Below, piece after piece: positions 17,614 to 27,111 of a DNA stretch of 64,000 nt. Every line of letters begins with the position of its first letter. Positions within the stretch are counted from its first letter, which is position 1. Made by a program: the position numbers and the translations under genes. The notes below the pieces were generated by a model. The model saw nothing but the letters and a program-made list of their open reading frames with translations, was not told the DNA's origin and did not search any database. This DNA is from Anaerolineales bacterium UBA2395 (GTDB taxonomy: Bacteria > Chloroflexota > Anaerolineae > Anaerolineales > Villigracilaceae), in contig DDSH01000024.1 of assembly GCA_002343775.1 (NCBI GenBank), positions 63,171-127,170 on the forward strand, written 5' to 3'.

Positions 17614-19293
17614 TTATCTCCAAACCGGAGAGGGGACGGAAGGCGAGGAAACCTCCAACATGGTCTGATACATGTGCGAATTGTTGAACAGCAGCAATAG
17701 AAAGAAAACCAGCAGCACGATCTGAAACCAGCGTTTGTCCGCCAGGTCACGCCATGCCAGGGCAAGGAAAAGCAAAATGGCGTACGTCCAGTTGGTGGCA
17801 TACAGGAAGACATCCTTGCCATATTGCAGGTACAGGGCAAAGTTGAACAACACGGTAAAAATGAAGGTCAGGTAATAGCCGATATCGTGCTTGCGAATAT
17901 TTTTCAGGAAGAGTATGCCGCCGACCACCATCAAACCGATCCAGGCAATGAGCAATCCCTCCTGCAACGGGTTGTTGTATCTCGCCAGCTGCATCGGGTC
18001 TTTTTTGATGGACGCGCGGAACATCCATGTTTTTGGGAAGGGCCAACCGTCGCGGATGATAAGCAGGTCTGGCGTGACAAAACTATGCAGGGCGATCACG
18101 CGCGTCATGTATTCGGCACGCTGCAGGGTGGGTGGGAACTGGTTATGTCCTTCGGCTTCCAGTGTGGAAATATCCCAGAAATAGGGTTGGGAATTGGGAT
18201 AGACCCAGTTGTGAAACAGCGAAAGCGGCACAACGAACGCCGTGATGAGCAATCCGTAAATAATGATCTGCTTAAGATCACGTTTGACAAAGAAATGCGC
18301 GATGAACGTCTGACCGACATTGGAAATGGTGATGCCAAAAGCAACCAACCCGGCAATAACCTGCATGTACAGCGGCTTGTCCTTGAGCAGCAGCACCAGA
18401 AAGATCAATGCAATTGCCGAGAGATAAATGTACGTTTCGATGATAGATGAAAACGCCAATTGGGTGGATGTGATCCCAAAAATGGCAGCGATCAACAAGG
18501 CATAGAGCGGCTTTCCCAACGAGTGTCTGACAAAATACCAGACGAGGAAAATACACAACGCGCCAATGAACGCGTTCAGTGTGAAGGCGGCGAAGAGCGC
18601 ATCTCCCCTGAAGAGCAGGGCAAGCATGCTCACCAGCGGACGGACGATGATCAAAAGATAGGGATGCGCGGGCCGCCAGTAATAATCGCGGTATTTTTCG
18701 GTCGCATAACGCCAGCGGTAAAGGTTGCCGTCGGCGTCGAAGAAGATGTCGTCGGCGTCGTAATGGGGGCGATTAAAGATCGAGGCGAAGATCAAGTAAA
18801 CGGCGAAGAAAAGAAGCGCCGCCATCAATCCGCTCAGATTTTCGTCCACGAAGCGCATCAGGCGCGACTCATCCCAGTGCTTTGTCTTCGCTATCGACAA
18901 TAACCACCCCGATACAGGAATGGCGGGGATGAGCGCCAACACAAACGTCAGCCACAGATCAGGGGGTAGATGAAAAACCGCCGCATCGAACAGATTGGGA
19001 AATGGTCGTGCCGTGAAATACATGGCTGGCACAAAGATGACCAACGCCGCGAACAAGACAGCGGCAATGCTCGCGCTCATCCGGTCTGAGCGAAATTCCG
19101 TTGAAATTCTGCCAAGCAAATAATGCACAAACAGACTGAACAGACTGTGGAACACAACCGTCCACAAGGCAACTTCCAGAACGGTCGGATAAAAATTCTC
19201 CATGTACGAGACCGCAAAATAAGAGAATGGAATACCCAAAAACCAGGCAAGGAGGAGGCGTTTATTCGGGGAGGTTATGGTCATATTTCTCAT
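17614..19293 (-). CDS. Large polytopic membrane protein, possible GT-C glycosyltransferase (copy 2)
   Basis: A 559-residue protein with about 12 hydrophobic segments. A loop after an early helix pair carries DADDIFFDAD at 179-188 and WRPAHPYLLI with H210-P211. This Asp-rich loop followed by an HP motif is reminiscent of GT-C lipid-phosphosugar transferases (PMT/ArnT type), but I do not recognise the family and the assignment is inferred. It is a clear paralogue of the gene immediately upstream (19352-21355), sharing this loop, LLLKDKPL and the C-terminal LRYGKEFFLYSTNWTYA-like segment. The start is uncertain: 19293 or 19284. Confidence 0.7.
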   Translation of the reverse strand: MRNMTITSPNKRLLLAWFLGIPFSYFAVSYMENFYPTVLEVALWTVVFHSLFSLFVHYLLGRISTEFRSDRMSASIAAVLFAALVIFVPAMYFTARPFPNLFDAAVFHLPPDLWLTFVLALIPAIPVSGWLLSIAKTKHWDESRLMRFVDENLSGLMAALLFFAVYLIFASIFNRPHYDADDIFFDADGNLYRWRYATEKYRDYYWRPAHPYLLIIVRPLVSMLALLFRGDALFAAFTLNAFIGALCIFLVWYFVRHSLGKPLYALLIAAIFGITSTQLAFSSIIETYIYLSAIALIFLVLLLKDKPLYMQVIAGLVAFGITISNVGQTFIAHFFVKRDLKQIIIYGLLITAFVVPLSLFHNWVYPNSQPYFWDISTLEAEGHNQFPPTLQRAEYMTRVIALHSFVTPDLLIIRDGWPFPKTWMFRASIKKDPMQLARYNNPLQEGLLIAWIGLMVVGGILFLKNIRKHDIGYYLTFIFTVLFNFALYLQYGKDVFLYATNWTYAILLFLALAWRDLADKRWFQIVLLVFFLLLLFNNSHMYQTMLEVSSPSVPSPVWR

Positions 19294-19351
19294 AAAGCGG
19301 GTCAAGTCTACCACAGGGGTTGCAGGCAGGATGAGGCGAGTCGAACCGTCC

Positions 19352-21355
19352 CTACGCTTGTGGAGCCAATACATTAATGATCGTCAGTAATAATTGACCA
19401 TTCACCCAGATCAGCAGTGAGAGGAACAGCAACAACAGCACCTGAAACCATCTACGGTCGGAAACCGCCTGCCATGCCAGGCCCATTAGCAGGATCAGCG
19501 CGTATGTCCAATTGGTGGAGTAGAGAAAAAATTCCTTGCCATAGCGCAGGTGCAGAACGACATTGAACGCCATGCAGCCTATCAATGCCAGGGATATACG
19601 CCAGTGTTTGTTTTTTCGGAAATTCCAAACAAAAAGCGCGCCTGCAACGATCAGCAAAACCAGCCACGACCACGAGGCGATGTTCTGGATGGGAAGGTCA
19701 TATTGACTCAGTTTATCGATCTCCGGTTTGAAGAAGCGGAATTGGATGAAGGGAATGTCTTTGTCGTAGAAGATCGGCGTTGGCGCGACCACATTATGGA
19801 AGAAGAATGCACGGATCAAGGCTTGGACCCGCAGGGTGTTGAATGGAAAGAGATTCTGTTGTTCGGCTTGCAGGGTAGAGGGAATGAAAAAGAACGGGTG
19901 CGCATCGGGGTATAGCAGGTTGTTCAACAGCGTCAACAAAACCAAAAAGACCAGCACCGAAACCACAAAGCGGATCATTTTCTTAATATCCGGTTTGACG
20001 ATGAACAGGGCGATGGCGTTTTGGGCGAAGTTGGAATGCGTAATGCCGATGGTCGTCAGGCTGGCAGCGATGAGCGCAGGCAAAGGTTTATCCTTTAGAA
20101 GCAGGACAAAGAACAGCAACAGACTCGCAGCGAGAAAAATGTACGATTCGAGCAACGAGCCAAAGATCAGGTGAGAAGCGGTCAACCCCAGCAACGCAGC
20201 AATGAGGGAGGCGTAGACCGAATTCCCCAGGGCAGTTTTGATGAACATCCACGTCAGATAGACGCAGGAGGCGCCACCCAGCGCGACAAATAAAAAAGTG
20301 CCCCAGAGTTTATTCCCTTTCAATAGGAAGGCGAGCCCATCGACAAGCGGACGAAAGAGCAGGATCATGAAAGGGTGAACGGAACGCCAGTAGAAATCCT
20401 GCCAGGTATCGGTGGTGAGGCGGATGCGATAGTTGAAATGGTCGGCGTCGAAATAGATGTCATCCACATCGAAGCGTGGTTCGTTCAGAACGGCGGCAAA
20501 GACCAGATATAGCGCCAGAAAGGCAAACGCCAAAGAAAGCCCCGCCAAATTGGCGCTTACATAAGCGTAGACTTTGGTGTGTTTGATGCGGTTGTAAAAA
20601 CCGCTGAACTTCAGTCGGATATGCAGCCATGCCTGCCAGGGCAGCGCAAGCAGGCTGACATAAGCAAAGGTCCAGCGCGTCGCTTCGTCTAAGACGAAGA
20701 AGGTATGCGGAAAAAGCGGTATGCGTTGGCTCGTATAAAATAACCAGAGAGTGAAACCAGTCAATAATAAGAAGAGGACACTGTGAAGCACGGCATCGAA
20801 CCAGCGCTCCCCTGCCACGCGCCGCATCCTGCCCATGAGGAAATATCCGCCTACGCCGAAAGCGGCTTGCAGAAGCAGGGTCAGTGCTGCCACTTCAATC
20901 GGGCTGGAGTAGAAGCTATCCAGAAAGCCGATGAGCAGAAAACTAAAAAGCGAAGCAAACATCCACGCGCCGAACACACGTCGGATGCCGCCCGCTTCGA
21001 ACAACGCCTGCACATGTGGCGCGGCTGGTATGGTCAACAACAGGGAGATGAGGAAAAAGAGAAATAAGAAAAGGAGTGAGAACTTCGGAAGAAGCAGGGA
21101 AGACAGGGAGGCGATCATCGCGCAATCGATAACGACCCGGCGCGTCATTTCTGATACGCTGCGGATGTACGACTCCAAAACGGGTACTACATACAGAAGG
21201 CAGACGAAGACCGCCCCCGCTGGGATGAGCACCAGGAAAACCTGGTCGATCCGTGTTCGGGAAGCGAGGTCGAAAAATGTCTGCGCCAGCGTAAAGGAAA
21301 GCAGGAGTCCCGCTGCGGCACTGATGAGTCCATGAAGTAGCCGTTGCCGGGTCAT
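19352..21355 (-). CDS. Large polytopic membrane protein, possible GT-C glycosyltransferase (copy 1)
   Basis: A 667-residue protein with about 14 hydrophobic segments. The signature loop is FDVDDIYFDAD at 295-305, then WRSVHPFMILLFRPL with H327-P328. Compared with its tandem paralogue it has about 110 extra N-terminal residues forming extra helices. The two genes are 58 nt apart in the same direction and look like an old tandem duplication. Substrate and direction are unknown; a role in envelope glycan or lipid glycosylation is only a hypothesis from the DD...HP layout. Confidence 0.7.
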   Translation of the reverse strand: MTRQRLLHGLISAAAGLLLSFTLAQTFFDLASRTRIDQVFLVLIPAGAVFVCLLYVVPVLESYIRSVSEMTRRVVIDCAMIASLSSLLLPKFSLLFLFLFFLISLLLTIPAAPHVQALFEAGGIRRVFGAWMFASLFSFLLIGFLDSFYSSPIEVAALTLLLQAAFGVGGYFLMGRMRRVAGERWFDAVLHSVLFLLLTGFTLWLFYTSQRIPLFPHTFFVLDEATRWTFAYVSLLALPWQAWLHIRLKFSGFYNRIKHTKVYAYVSANLAGLSLAFAFLALYLVFAAVLNEPRFDVDDIYFDADHFNYRIRLTTDTWQDFYWRSVHPFMILLFRPLVDGLAFLLKGNKLWGTFLFVALGGASCVYLTWMFIKTALGNSVYASLIAALLGLTASHLIFGSLLESYIFLAASLLLFFVLLLKDKPLPALIAASLTTIGITHSNFAQNAIALFIVKPDIKKMIRFVVSVLVFLVLLTLLNNLLYPDAHPFFFIPSTLQAEQQNLFPFNTLRVQALIRAFFFHNVVAPTPIFYDKDIPFIQFRFFKPEIDKLSQYDLPIQNIASWSWLVLLIVAGALFVWNFRKNKHWRISLALIGCMAFNVVLHLRYGKEFFLYSTNWTYALILLMGLAWQAVSDRRWFQVLLLLFLSLLIWVNGQLLLTIINVLAPQA

Positions 21356-21442
21356 TGCCTGTTCTCCGAATTCGAAAAATCCGTTTTGCGCGTACCGGGT
21401 ACGTCTGTGATGATGAAGTTACGAATGTTGCGCATCGCCATA

Positions 21443-21479
21443 AAAAAGCTGACAGTCACTTTGCGAAGTGACTGTCAGC
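21443..21479 (-). terminator. Terminator of the 60-residue protein gene
   Basis: A perfect 14-bp stem (21448-21461 with 21466-21479) around a TGCG loop, followed by six T on the minus strand. Confidence 0.9.
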
Positions 21480-21487
21480 GGATGATC

Positions 21488-21670
21488 TTATTTTCCCAAT
21501 TCACGGATGAGTTGAAGGAACTCCGTCCATTCCTCCTGGAAGAAATGCACGGTGACGTTGTTGATCTCGATATGATAGGTGATTTCGCCGTCTGGTTCTT
21601 CCGCCCGCCACGCCATGAAGTTTTCGGTTTCGGCGAGGGTTTCGGTATGGGTTTCGTTATGGTTGCTCAT
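21488..21670 (-). CDS. Small conserved-looking acidic protein
   Basis: A 60-residue protein of unknown function, rich in Glu and Thr at the N-terminus and with a beta-strand-like centre (ITYHIEINNVTVHFF) and an amphipathic C-terminal helix. It has a good AGGAG 6 nt before the ATG and its own strong terminator, which supports it as a real gene. It lies 49 nt downstream of the AI-2E transporter gene and may share its transcript. Confidence 0.7.
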   Translation of the reverse strand: MSNHNETHTETLAETENFMAWRAEEPDGEITYHIEINNVTVHFFQEEWTEFLQLIRELGK

Positions 21671-21719
21671 GTATTTCTCCTATTGGATGAATGGGTTTTT
21701 GAAAAAGCTGCAGGGGAGG

Positions 21720-22934
21720 TTACTTTCCCTTTTTGAGTTTCAGGCTCAGGTCACGCAGGAAGCGGCGGATTGTCACGAATAGACGCGAGCCGGGCGGGGG
21801 CGGTGATTGGTTCAGTTCCTTTTCGGGCCAGGGGTCCAGATCCAGCATCTTTCGCATGGTGTAGCGCCAAAGCAGCATGGTGGTGGCAAGGATGGGCGCC
21901 GCGACGACCACGCCGAGGATACCGAACAGGTTGGCGGCGATGATGGCGGCAACAAGCACCGCGGCGGGATGGACTTTCAAGGCATCTGAAAGAATGCGCG
22001 GTGAAACGATGTTGTCGAAGATCTGGTCAATGAAGAGGGCGATGGCTAAGACCAGTAGCATATATGCCAGAGGCGACATGCCGAACAATTTGTATGCCTG
22101 AAAATATGCGATGATGGCAAGTACACCCCAGTTGACCGCCGGACCCACATATGGGACGAAGCGCGCCAGACCCGCAAGGAACGCCAGTGCGATGGCATAA
22201 TTTACGCCGAGAACTCCGAGCACAATCGAATAGACGATGACGGTCAGGAAAAAGATGATGATCTGCCCGCGCAGGAAGGCGTTCCAGATGCGCCCAAGCT
22301 CGCGGCTGAGCCGACCTAGATCTTGATTGTAGCCGGGGATCTCCACCGAGAGGATACGGTCGCGCAAGCCGCCGCTTTCCACGAGAACAAAGTAGGAAAC
22401 CAGCAGGACAAACAACGTCCAGCCGAGGAAGTTGGCGGCGCCGCCCGCCACAGTGCGCAATAGGGTTCCAGTCTGGCTAAGGAGTGGCTGGACCATGCTA
22501 ATGACCTGGCTGCTTAGGTCATTCAGGTCAAGCGAGCTAAAATCGATTTTGAATGGACCTAGTTGATACACGCGCCCGGAGATACCTTCGATCAATTCAG
22601 GCAGGTTACGAAGCGCATCCTGCACGATGATGACCAGGCTTTGCACCTGTTGTACCAGACCCACGCCGCCGAGCGTCAACAAGCCGACCAGCAAAACGAG
22701 GATGACGATGTAAATGACCCCGACCGAAGCGTTCCACGAAAAACGCAGCCTCCGCTGCATGAAATCTGCAAGCGGATGGAACAGGTAGGAAAGCACAAGT
22801 CCGATCACCAGCGGCGTAATGATGAACTGGAACTTGACCAGCAGCGCGCCAAGGATGACGATGATCGTCAGGGCGACGACCAGCTTTGTGTTTGTGCCCC
22901 ACGAAGGGGAAGGAGGATTGGTTGTCTGTTCCAT
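21720..22934 (-). CDS. AI-2E family permease
   Basis: A 404-residue protein with about eight membrane segments, in the AI-2 exporter (TqsA/PerM-like) family. Typical landmarks are PLVIGLVLSYLFHPLADFMQRR near the N-terminus, a long central soluble helix region (about 95-140), and the C-terminal GPAVNWGVLAIIAYFQA and SDALKVHPAAVLVAAIIAANLFGILGVVVAAP segments. Members include autoinducer-2 exporters and sodium/proton antiporters, so substrate is open. The tail is basic and cytoplasmic. It has no adjacent functional partner. Confidence 0.9.
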   Translation of the reverse strand: MEQTTNPPSPSWGTNTKLVVALTIIVILGALLVKFQFIITPLVIGLVLSYLFHPLADFMQRRLRFSWNASVGVIYIVILVLLVGLLTLGGVGLVQQVQSLVIIVQDALRNLPELIEGISGRVYQLGPFKIDFSSLDLNDLSSQVISMVQPLLSQTGTLLRTVAGGAANFLGWTLFVLLVSYFVLVESGGLRDRILSVEIPGYNQDLGRLSRELGRIWNAFLRGQIIIFFLTVIVYSIVLGVLGVNYAIALAFLAGLARFVPYVGPAVNWGVLAIIAYFQAYKLFGMSPLAYMLLVLAIALFIDQIFDNIVSPRILSDALKVHPAAVLVAAIIAANLFGILGVVVAAPILATTMLLWRYTMRKMLDLDPWPEKELNQSPPPPGSRLFVTIRRFLRDLSLKLKKGK

Positions 22935-23032
22935 GAGGAGGAGGTTCCGTTTCAGGTCAGCGGTTTAGGCGGTAATGCCTTGCAGGGTGCAATGTCTATT
23001 TTGATTCTATCAAAGATGGGTGATTTTACAAT

Positions 23033-23067
23033 AAAAAAGCACCCCGCAAGCTGCGCCTGCGGGGTGC
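23033..23067 (-). terminator. Terminator of the FHA gene
   Basis: GCACCCCGCA at 23039-23048 pairs with TGCGGGGTGC at 23058-23067, with six T following on the minus strand (23033-23038). Confidence 0.88.
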
Positions 23068-23079
23068 ATAACAGATCGA

Positions 23080-23643
23080 CTAACAACCAGACAGAAACGG
23101 GAAGAAAACGCACCAACGATAGGTGGCATCGACCCACCAGAAGAACCCCGCACACACACAGATGAAGAGCAGCGTCCCAACGGCGATGATGATCGGAACC
23201 ATATTGCTTTTCTTCGCTGCCGGAGGCGGAGCGGAATAGGCAGGAGCGGCTGCAGGCGGCGGAGCATATTCAATCGAAGTCCGGGCAACGGGAGGAGGTT
23301 GCACCGCCTTGCGGGAGACGGCAACCGTCGCACCGGGGTCGGAAGCAATCGCATCATACATGAGGACGATCTGCTCACCGAGTGAAATGACATCGCCCGG
23401 TTTGAGCACAACCGGACCGGCAAGGCGCTGTCCGTTGACGAATGTGCCGTTGGTGGAGCCGAGGTCTTCGAGAACGTATTTCCCGCCCTGAAACATCAGC
23501 CGCGCATGTTTGCGTGAGACTTCCGCGTCATTGATCGCAACGGGGTTGGTGGAGTCACGCCCGATGGTGAGTTGGTCCCCATCCAATGGGAAGGTGACGC
23601 CCGGCGTAGGTCCCGACCTCATAACGAATTGAAACTGTGTCAT
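23080..23643 (-). CDS. FHA-domain protein with C-terminal membrane anchor
   Basis: A 187-residue protein. Residues 1-100 are an FHA domain that binds phosphothreonine peptides, with GRD at 28-30, SRKH at 43-46 and GSTNGTFVNG from 62. A Pro/Ala-rich linker (115-145) leads to one membrane helix at about 149-170 and a short Cys/Phe-rich tail. The FHA domain would therefore face the cytoplasm, acting as a membrane docking site for Ser/Thr-kinase signalling. No Ser/Thr kinase is visible in the window. It has its own promoter. Confidence 0.9.
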   Translation of the reverse strand: MTQFQFVMRSGPTPGVTFPLDGDQLTIGRDSTNPVAINDAEVSRKHARLMFQGGKYVLEDLGSTNGTFVNGQRLAGPVVLKPGDVISLGEQIVLMYDAIASDPGATVAVSRKAVQPPPVARTSIEYAPPPAAAPAYSAPPPAAKKSNMVPIIIAVGTLLFICVCAGFFWWVDATYRWCVFFPFLSGC

Positions 23644-23682
23644 CTTCTTCCTCCAAACATAATTTCAAAATAAATCGTGCCA

Positions 23683-23711
23683 AGTGTACAATCTTAGGAC
23701 AAAAAAGTCAA
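23683..23711 (-). promoter_or_regulatory. Promoter of the FHA gene
   Basis: On the minus strand TTGACT (23711-23706), a 17-bp spacer and TACACT (23688-23683). It abuts the stop of the upstream kinase gene and suggests separate transcription. Confidence 0.65.
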
Positions 23712-23712
23712 T

Positions 23713-24957
23713 TCACGGTTTCTTGACCGGTTTTTTTAACTCGCCCGTCACCCCTTCACGCGGAGCCGTCTTGCCGGAACGCGGCAGGGAAAGCATGAAC
23801 ACCGTTCCAACGCCCATCTTGCTCCTGACCTCGATGCGCCCGCCATGCCCATAGATGATCTGCTTGCAGATGGATAATCCCAGCCCGGTGCCGGAAGCGC
23901 GCGCTTCATGCTCGCGCACCCGATAGAATTTTTGGAACAGGTGCGGCAGGGCTTCCTCGGGAATGCCGATGCCGGTATCCTGAACGTAGATGACCACATC
24001 GTGTTCGCGCGTTTCGGCGCGCAGCATCACCGTCCCATTTGGACGGTTGTATTTGATCGCATTGCTGAGCAGGTTCAAAAGTACCTGTTTGATCTTGTCA
24101 CGGTCCGCTTCGAGCAGCGGCAATCCATCCGGCGATTCCACCCGCAGCTGGATGTCGTCTTCGATGGCTTTGGAAGACATAATGTCCTTGCATTCATACA
24201 TCAGGTCGGCAAGGCTGAAAACCGTTTTGCGGAACTGCACCCGCCCAGACTCCAAACGTGCCAGATCCAAAAAGGAGGAGGCAAGGGCGTTCAGGCGCAT
24301 GGTCTCATTGTGGATGTTGTTGATGATCTGGTCGCGCTGATCCTGGGACATTTCCGGGCGCAGCAACAGGTAGGTGGCGGTACTCAGGGAGGAAAGCGGC
24401 GTACGCAGCTCGTGAACGAATTCGGAGATCAAGTCTGATTGCTGGAAGAGGCGGGTATTTTCAATGGCAACCGCCGCCTGCGCACCCAGCACCAGCAGCA
24501 TGGATTCATCCGTTTCGGTAAATTTCCCTCTGTGTTTGTTCAGGGCCTCCAGAACGCCCACCACCTTGTTCTTGGTGATCAATGGGATGCCAAGCAGAGA
24601 CTGCGTGCTGAGACCGGTGATCGCCTCGACGTTCGAATAGAAGCGCGGGTCTTCGTGCGCGTTTGTGATGCGCACCGCTTTCCGATTGGTGACGATCCAT
24701 CCGGCAATGCTGCCATCCAACGGAACCATGATGCCCCGCCGGGTGGATTCGTCCATGTTCGTGGAAACCTGAAAATACAACTGCCGTGAAGTATCGTCAT
24801 ACAGCAGAATGGAGGCAGCTTCGGCGCCGCTGATCTCCGCCGCGGCATGGACAATGCGCGAGAGCAGAATATCCAGGTCGAGGGTCGAGGCGAGGTCACG
24901 GGCAATGTCGATCAAACGACGGTAGCCGTCCAGCCGCTCGGTTTTGATTTCAGCCAT
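23713..24957 (-). CDS. GAF-domain sensor histidine kinase
   Basis: A 414-residue soluble kinase. A GAF domain covers about 20-165, HisKA has VHELRTPLSSL with H182, and the HATPase has N (LLNLLSNAIKY), G1 (VQDTGIGIPEEALPHLFQKF) and G2 (GTGLGLSI) boxes. There are no membrane segments, so it senses a cytoplasmic cue or a bound cofactor. It overlaps the Sir2 gene by 8 nt and is the third gene of an operon whose first gene carries a receiver domain. That receiver may be its partner. Confidence 0.94.
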   Translation of the reverse strand: MAEIKTERLDGYRRLIDIARDLASTLDLDILLSRIVHAAAEISGAEAASILLYDDTSRQLYFQVSTNMDESTRRGIMVPLDGSIAGWIVTNRKAVRITNAHEDPRFYSNVEAITGLSTQSLLGIPLITKNKVVGVLEALNKHRGKFTETDESMLLVLGAQAAVAIENTRLFQQSDLISEFVHELRTPLSSLSTATYLLLRPEMSQDQRDQIINNIHNETMRLNALASSFLDLARLESGRVQFRKTVFSLADLMYECKDIMSSKAIEDDIQLRVESPDGLPLLEADRDKIKQVLLNLLSNAIKYNRPNGTVMLRAETREHDVVIYVQDTGIGIPEEALPHLFQKFYRVREHEARASGTGLGLSICKQIIYGHGGRIEVRSKMGVGTVFMLSLPRSGKTAPREGVTGELKKPVKKP

Positions 24958-25726
24958 TTATAACTTTCTCCGTGATCGCAGGCAGTATTGCCGAAACATC
25001 TTCCAGAATCGTCACATCCGCCCGGACGTTAAGGTAGGTGGGTGTGTTATTGAGAATGATCAGGTGGGCGCCGCGGTCAAGTGCCTGCATGGGCAGCCCC
25101 GCCACCGGCAGGACCTCCAGCGAGGATCCAGCGACCAGCATCAGGTCACATTGACGCGCTTCCTTTTGCGCCTTGAACCAGGCGGATTGGGGCAATTGTT
25201 CGCCAAACAGGATCACATCCGGTTTGAGGATCTGTCCGCATTGGGGACAGTGGGGAATCTCCCCGTTCGAGACGAAAGGTGCAATGTAAGCCTCTGCCTG
25301 CACCTTATGATAACACTGCGAGCAGGTTAATGTTTCCATTGTACCGTGCATTTCGATTACAGTTTTCGAGCCCGCTTTTTGATGCAGCATGTCGATGTTC
25401 TGGGTGATGACAGACTTGACGTACCCCCGTTGTTCCAATTCTGCCAGGGCAAGGTGGGCGGGATTGGGTTGGGAATAAAAAATCTGGCTTGCCAGAGGGC
25501 GAAACCAGTTGAAAAAACTCTCCGGGTGGGTGCGGAAGGTGCTAAGCGAGGCGACCTCCAGCGGTTCATCACGGGACCATAAGCCTGTGCCCGTGGACCG
25601 GAAATCGGGAATACCCGACGGCGTGGAAAGCCCCGCCCCGGTTAGGATGACAGCGTGCCTGGATTGGCGGAACAAGTCCGCGGCGAACTCGATGCTGGTT
25701 TGCGTCTGCGGTGAAAACAGGGTCAT
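24950..25726 (-). CDS. Sir2-family NAD-dependent protein deacylase
   Basis: A 258-residue sirtuin. NAD-binding GAGLSTPSGIPDFR lies at 30-43, TQNIDMLHQKAG at 109-119, catalytic H127 in MHGT, and a structural zinc site with C135/C138 and C160/C163. It would remove acetyl or other acyl groups from lysines, releasing nicotinamide and O-acyl-ADP-ribose. It overlaps its upstream neighbour by 4 nt and its downstream kinase gene by 8 nt, an unusually tight link between a sirtuin and two-component proteins. Confidence 0.95.
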   Translation of the reverse strand: MTLFSPQTQTSIEFAADLFRQSRHAVILTGAGLSTPSGIPDFRSTGTGLWSRDEPLEVASLSTFRTHPESFFNWFRPLASQIFYSQPNPAHLALAELEQRGYVKSVITQNIDMLHQKAGSKTVIEMHGTMETLTCSQCYHKVQAEAYIAPFVSNGEIPHCPQCGQILKPDVILFGEQLPQSAWFKAQKEARQCDLMLVAGSSLEVLPVAGLPMQALDRGAHLIILNNTPTYLNVRADVTILEDVSAILPAITEKVING

Positions 25727-26889
25727 CGCGCCTTTTCGCGCTCAATGATCGCATCGGCGATCTTCAGGAATTGCTGTGAGGTCATGTTGGTGGGTTGAGC
25801 CATCACCGCCGGGGTTTGCAGGCGCGACGCCTGCAAGAACAGTTCCGGCGCGGGTGTTATGGCGGTGAGAATGGAGTGTCCCAGTTTATCCTGCACCTGC
25901 GCCCAGGGAATCTGCGCCTCGGAACGTTGGCGGTTGTTGAGTATCGCCACGATATCCTTGCGGTTGATGCCCAACGCGGCGATTTCGTCGACCAGTATCT
26001 TTGTATGCTGGATTGTGCTTGGATTGCCTTCGAGGACGACGATCCGCTCGGTGCACATGGACAGCAGGCGCTGAACATAGGTCGGCAGACCAGAGCCAAG
26101 GTCCATGACGGTGAAGCGTGCCAGGGATGATAGGCGTGGAACGAGGGCTTCAAAGTTCTGCACGTTCGAAGCCAGGTTTACATCCCGCGGGTTTTCAGAA
26201 GCGAGGAATAGTTTTAATCCGCTGTTATGCGGCACAAGCGAGGATTGGACTTTTTCGCGGGTGATTTCAACCACCGATCCCTGCAAGATCTCGGTCAAAC
26301 CCTTCTGGTTGGGAGACCCCAATTCCATCCCGAGGGTACCCTGCCCCGGCGTGAGCTCGGCAAGGATAACGTCCGTCTGTGTGCGGGTGAACAAACCGGC
26401 TGCCAGGTTGGCAGCCAGGGTCGAAACGCCCAGCCCGCCGCGCGCAGACAAAACCCCGATAACACAGCCTTTTTGCTCATGCGGCGACGCAGGCACGATC
26501 TCGTCGGTCTTTCGCTGAGTGGTTCGCGCCAGCAACGCACGGACATGTGCCTGCAATTCGGTGGGATGGGTGGGTTTGGTCAGGTAATCGTCGGCGCCCA
26601 CCTCGAAACCGGTGACCTTGTCGTCCAACTGCGTTTTGGCGGTGAACATCAAAATGGGGATGGCTTCGGTGGCGGGATTCTTGCGCAACCTGCGTGTAAC
26701 TTCGTAACCGTCCATATCCGGCATCATGACATCAAGCAAAATCAAGTCCGGGCGTTCTTCGAGCGCCTTTGCCAACCCTTGTGTACCATTGGATGCGGCA
26801 ACGATCTGGTAGCCCTGGCGCTGCAACATCAATCCCACCAAACGCAGGGTATCTACATCGTCATCAATGATCAAAATTCGTTCAGCCAT
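25723..26889 (-). CDS. Receiver domain fused to a TadZ/CpaE-like ParA-family ATPase
   Basis: A 388-residue protein. Residues 1-120 are a canonical receiver with D9-D11, phosphoacceptor D53, T83 and K105. A linker leads to a MinD/ParA-like domain beginning GVLSARGGLGVSTLAANLA, a deviant Walker A in which both signature lysines are replaced (by Arg and Val), as in some TadZ/CpaE proteins that localise pilus or other polar machines. A later VMDLGSGLP matches the Walker B-like strand. No tad pilus genes are present here. It is the first gene of the operon with Sir2 and the GAF kinase. Confidence 0.85.
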   Translation of the reverse strand: MAERILIIDDDVDTLRLVGLMLQRQGYQIVAASNGTQGLAKALEERPDLILLDVMMPDMDGYEVTRRLRKNPATEAIPILMFTAKTQLDDKVTGFEVGADDYLTKPTHPTELQAHVRALLARTTQRKTDEIVPASPHEQKGCVIGVLSARGGLGVSTLAANLAAGLFTRTQTDVILAELTPGQGTLGMELGSPNQKGLTEILQGSVVEITREKVQSSLVPHNSGLKLFLASENPRDVNLASNVQNFEALVPRLSSLARFTVMDLGSGLPTYVQRLLSMCTERIVVLEGNPSTIQHTKILVDEIAALGINRKDIVAILNNRQRSEAQIPWAQVQDKLGHSILTAITPAPELFLQASRLQTPAVMAQPTNMTSQQFLKIADAIIEREKAR

Positions 26890-27069
26890 GTTAACCTCTT
26901 AGCCGGTCGCTGGGAATTGCGTGCAGATGAATGGATTTGTGCCGGCACACGCAGACATCGACGGTACACTTCCATTATAACGTCTTAAGTGGTCATCTTT
27001 GAAGAAACCTGTGCAAAACCAAAGTACTATACCGCATCCGGTTCTTACATTTCATTAACTGTGGCGTGC

Positions 27070-27075
27070 TATAAT
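27070..27075 (+). promoter_or_regulatory. -10 box upstream of ssrA
   Basis: TATAAT 36 nt before the mature 5' end, which leaves room for a leader removed by RNase P. The -35 is poor (TTACAT at 19-bp spacing). Confidence 0.45.
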
Positions 27076-27111
27076 TTACGAAGCAACGGGATTTCCCCCC
27101 GCAGCCATTCT

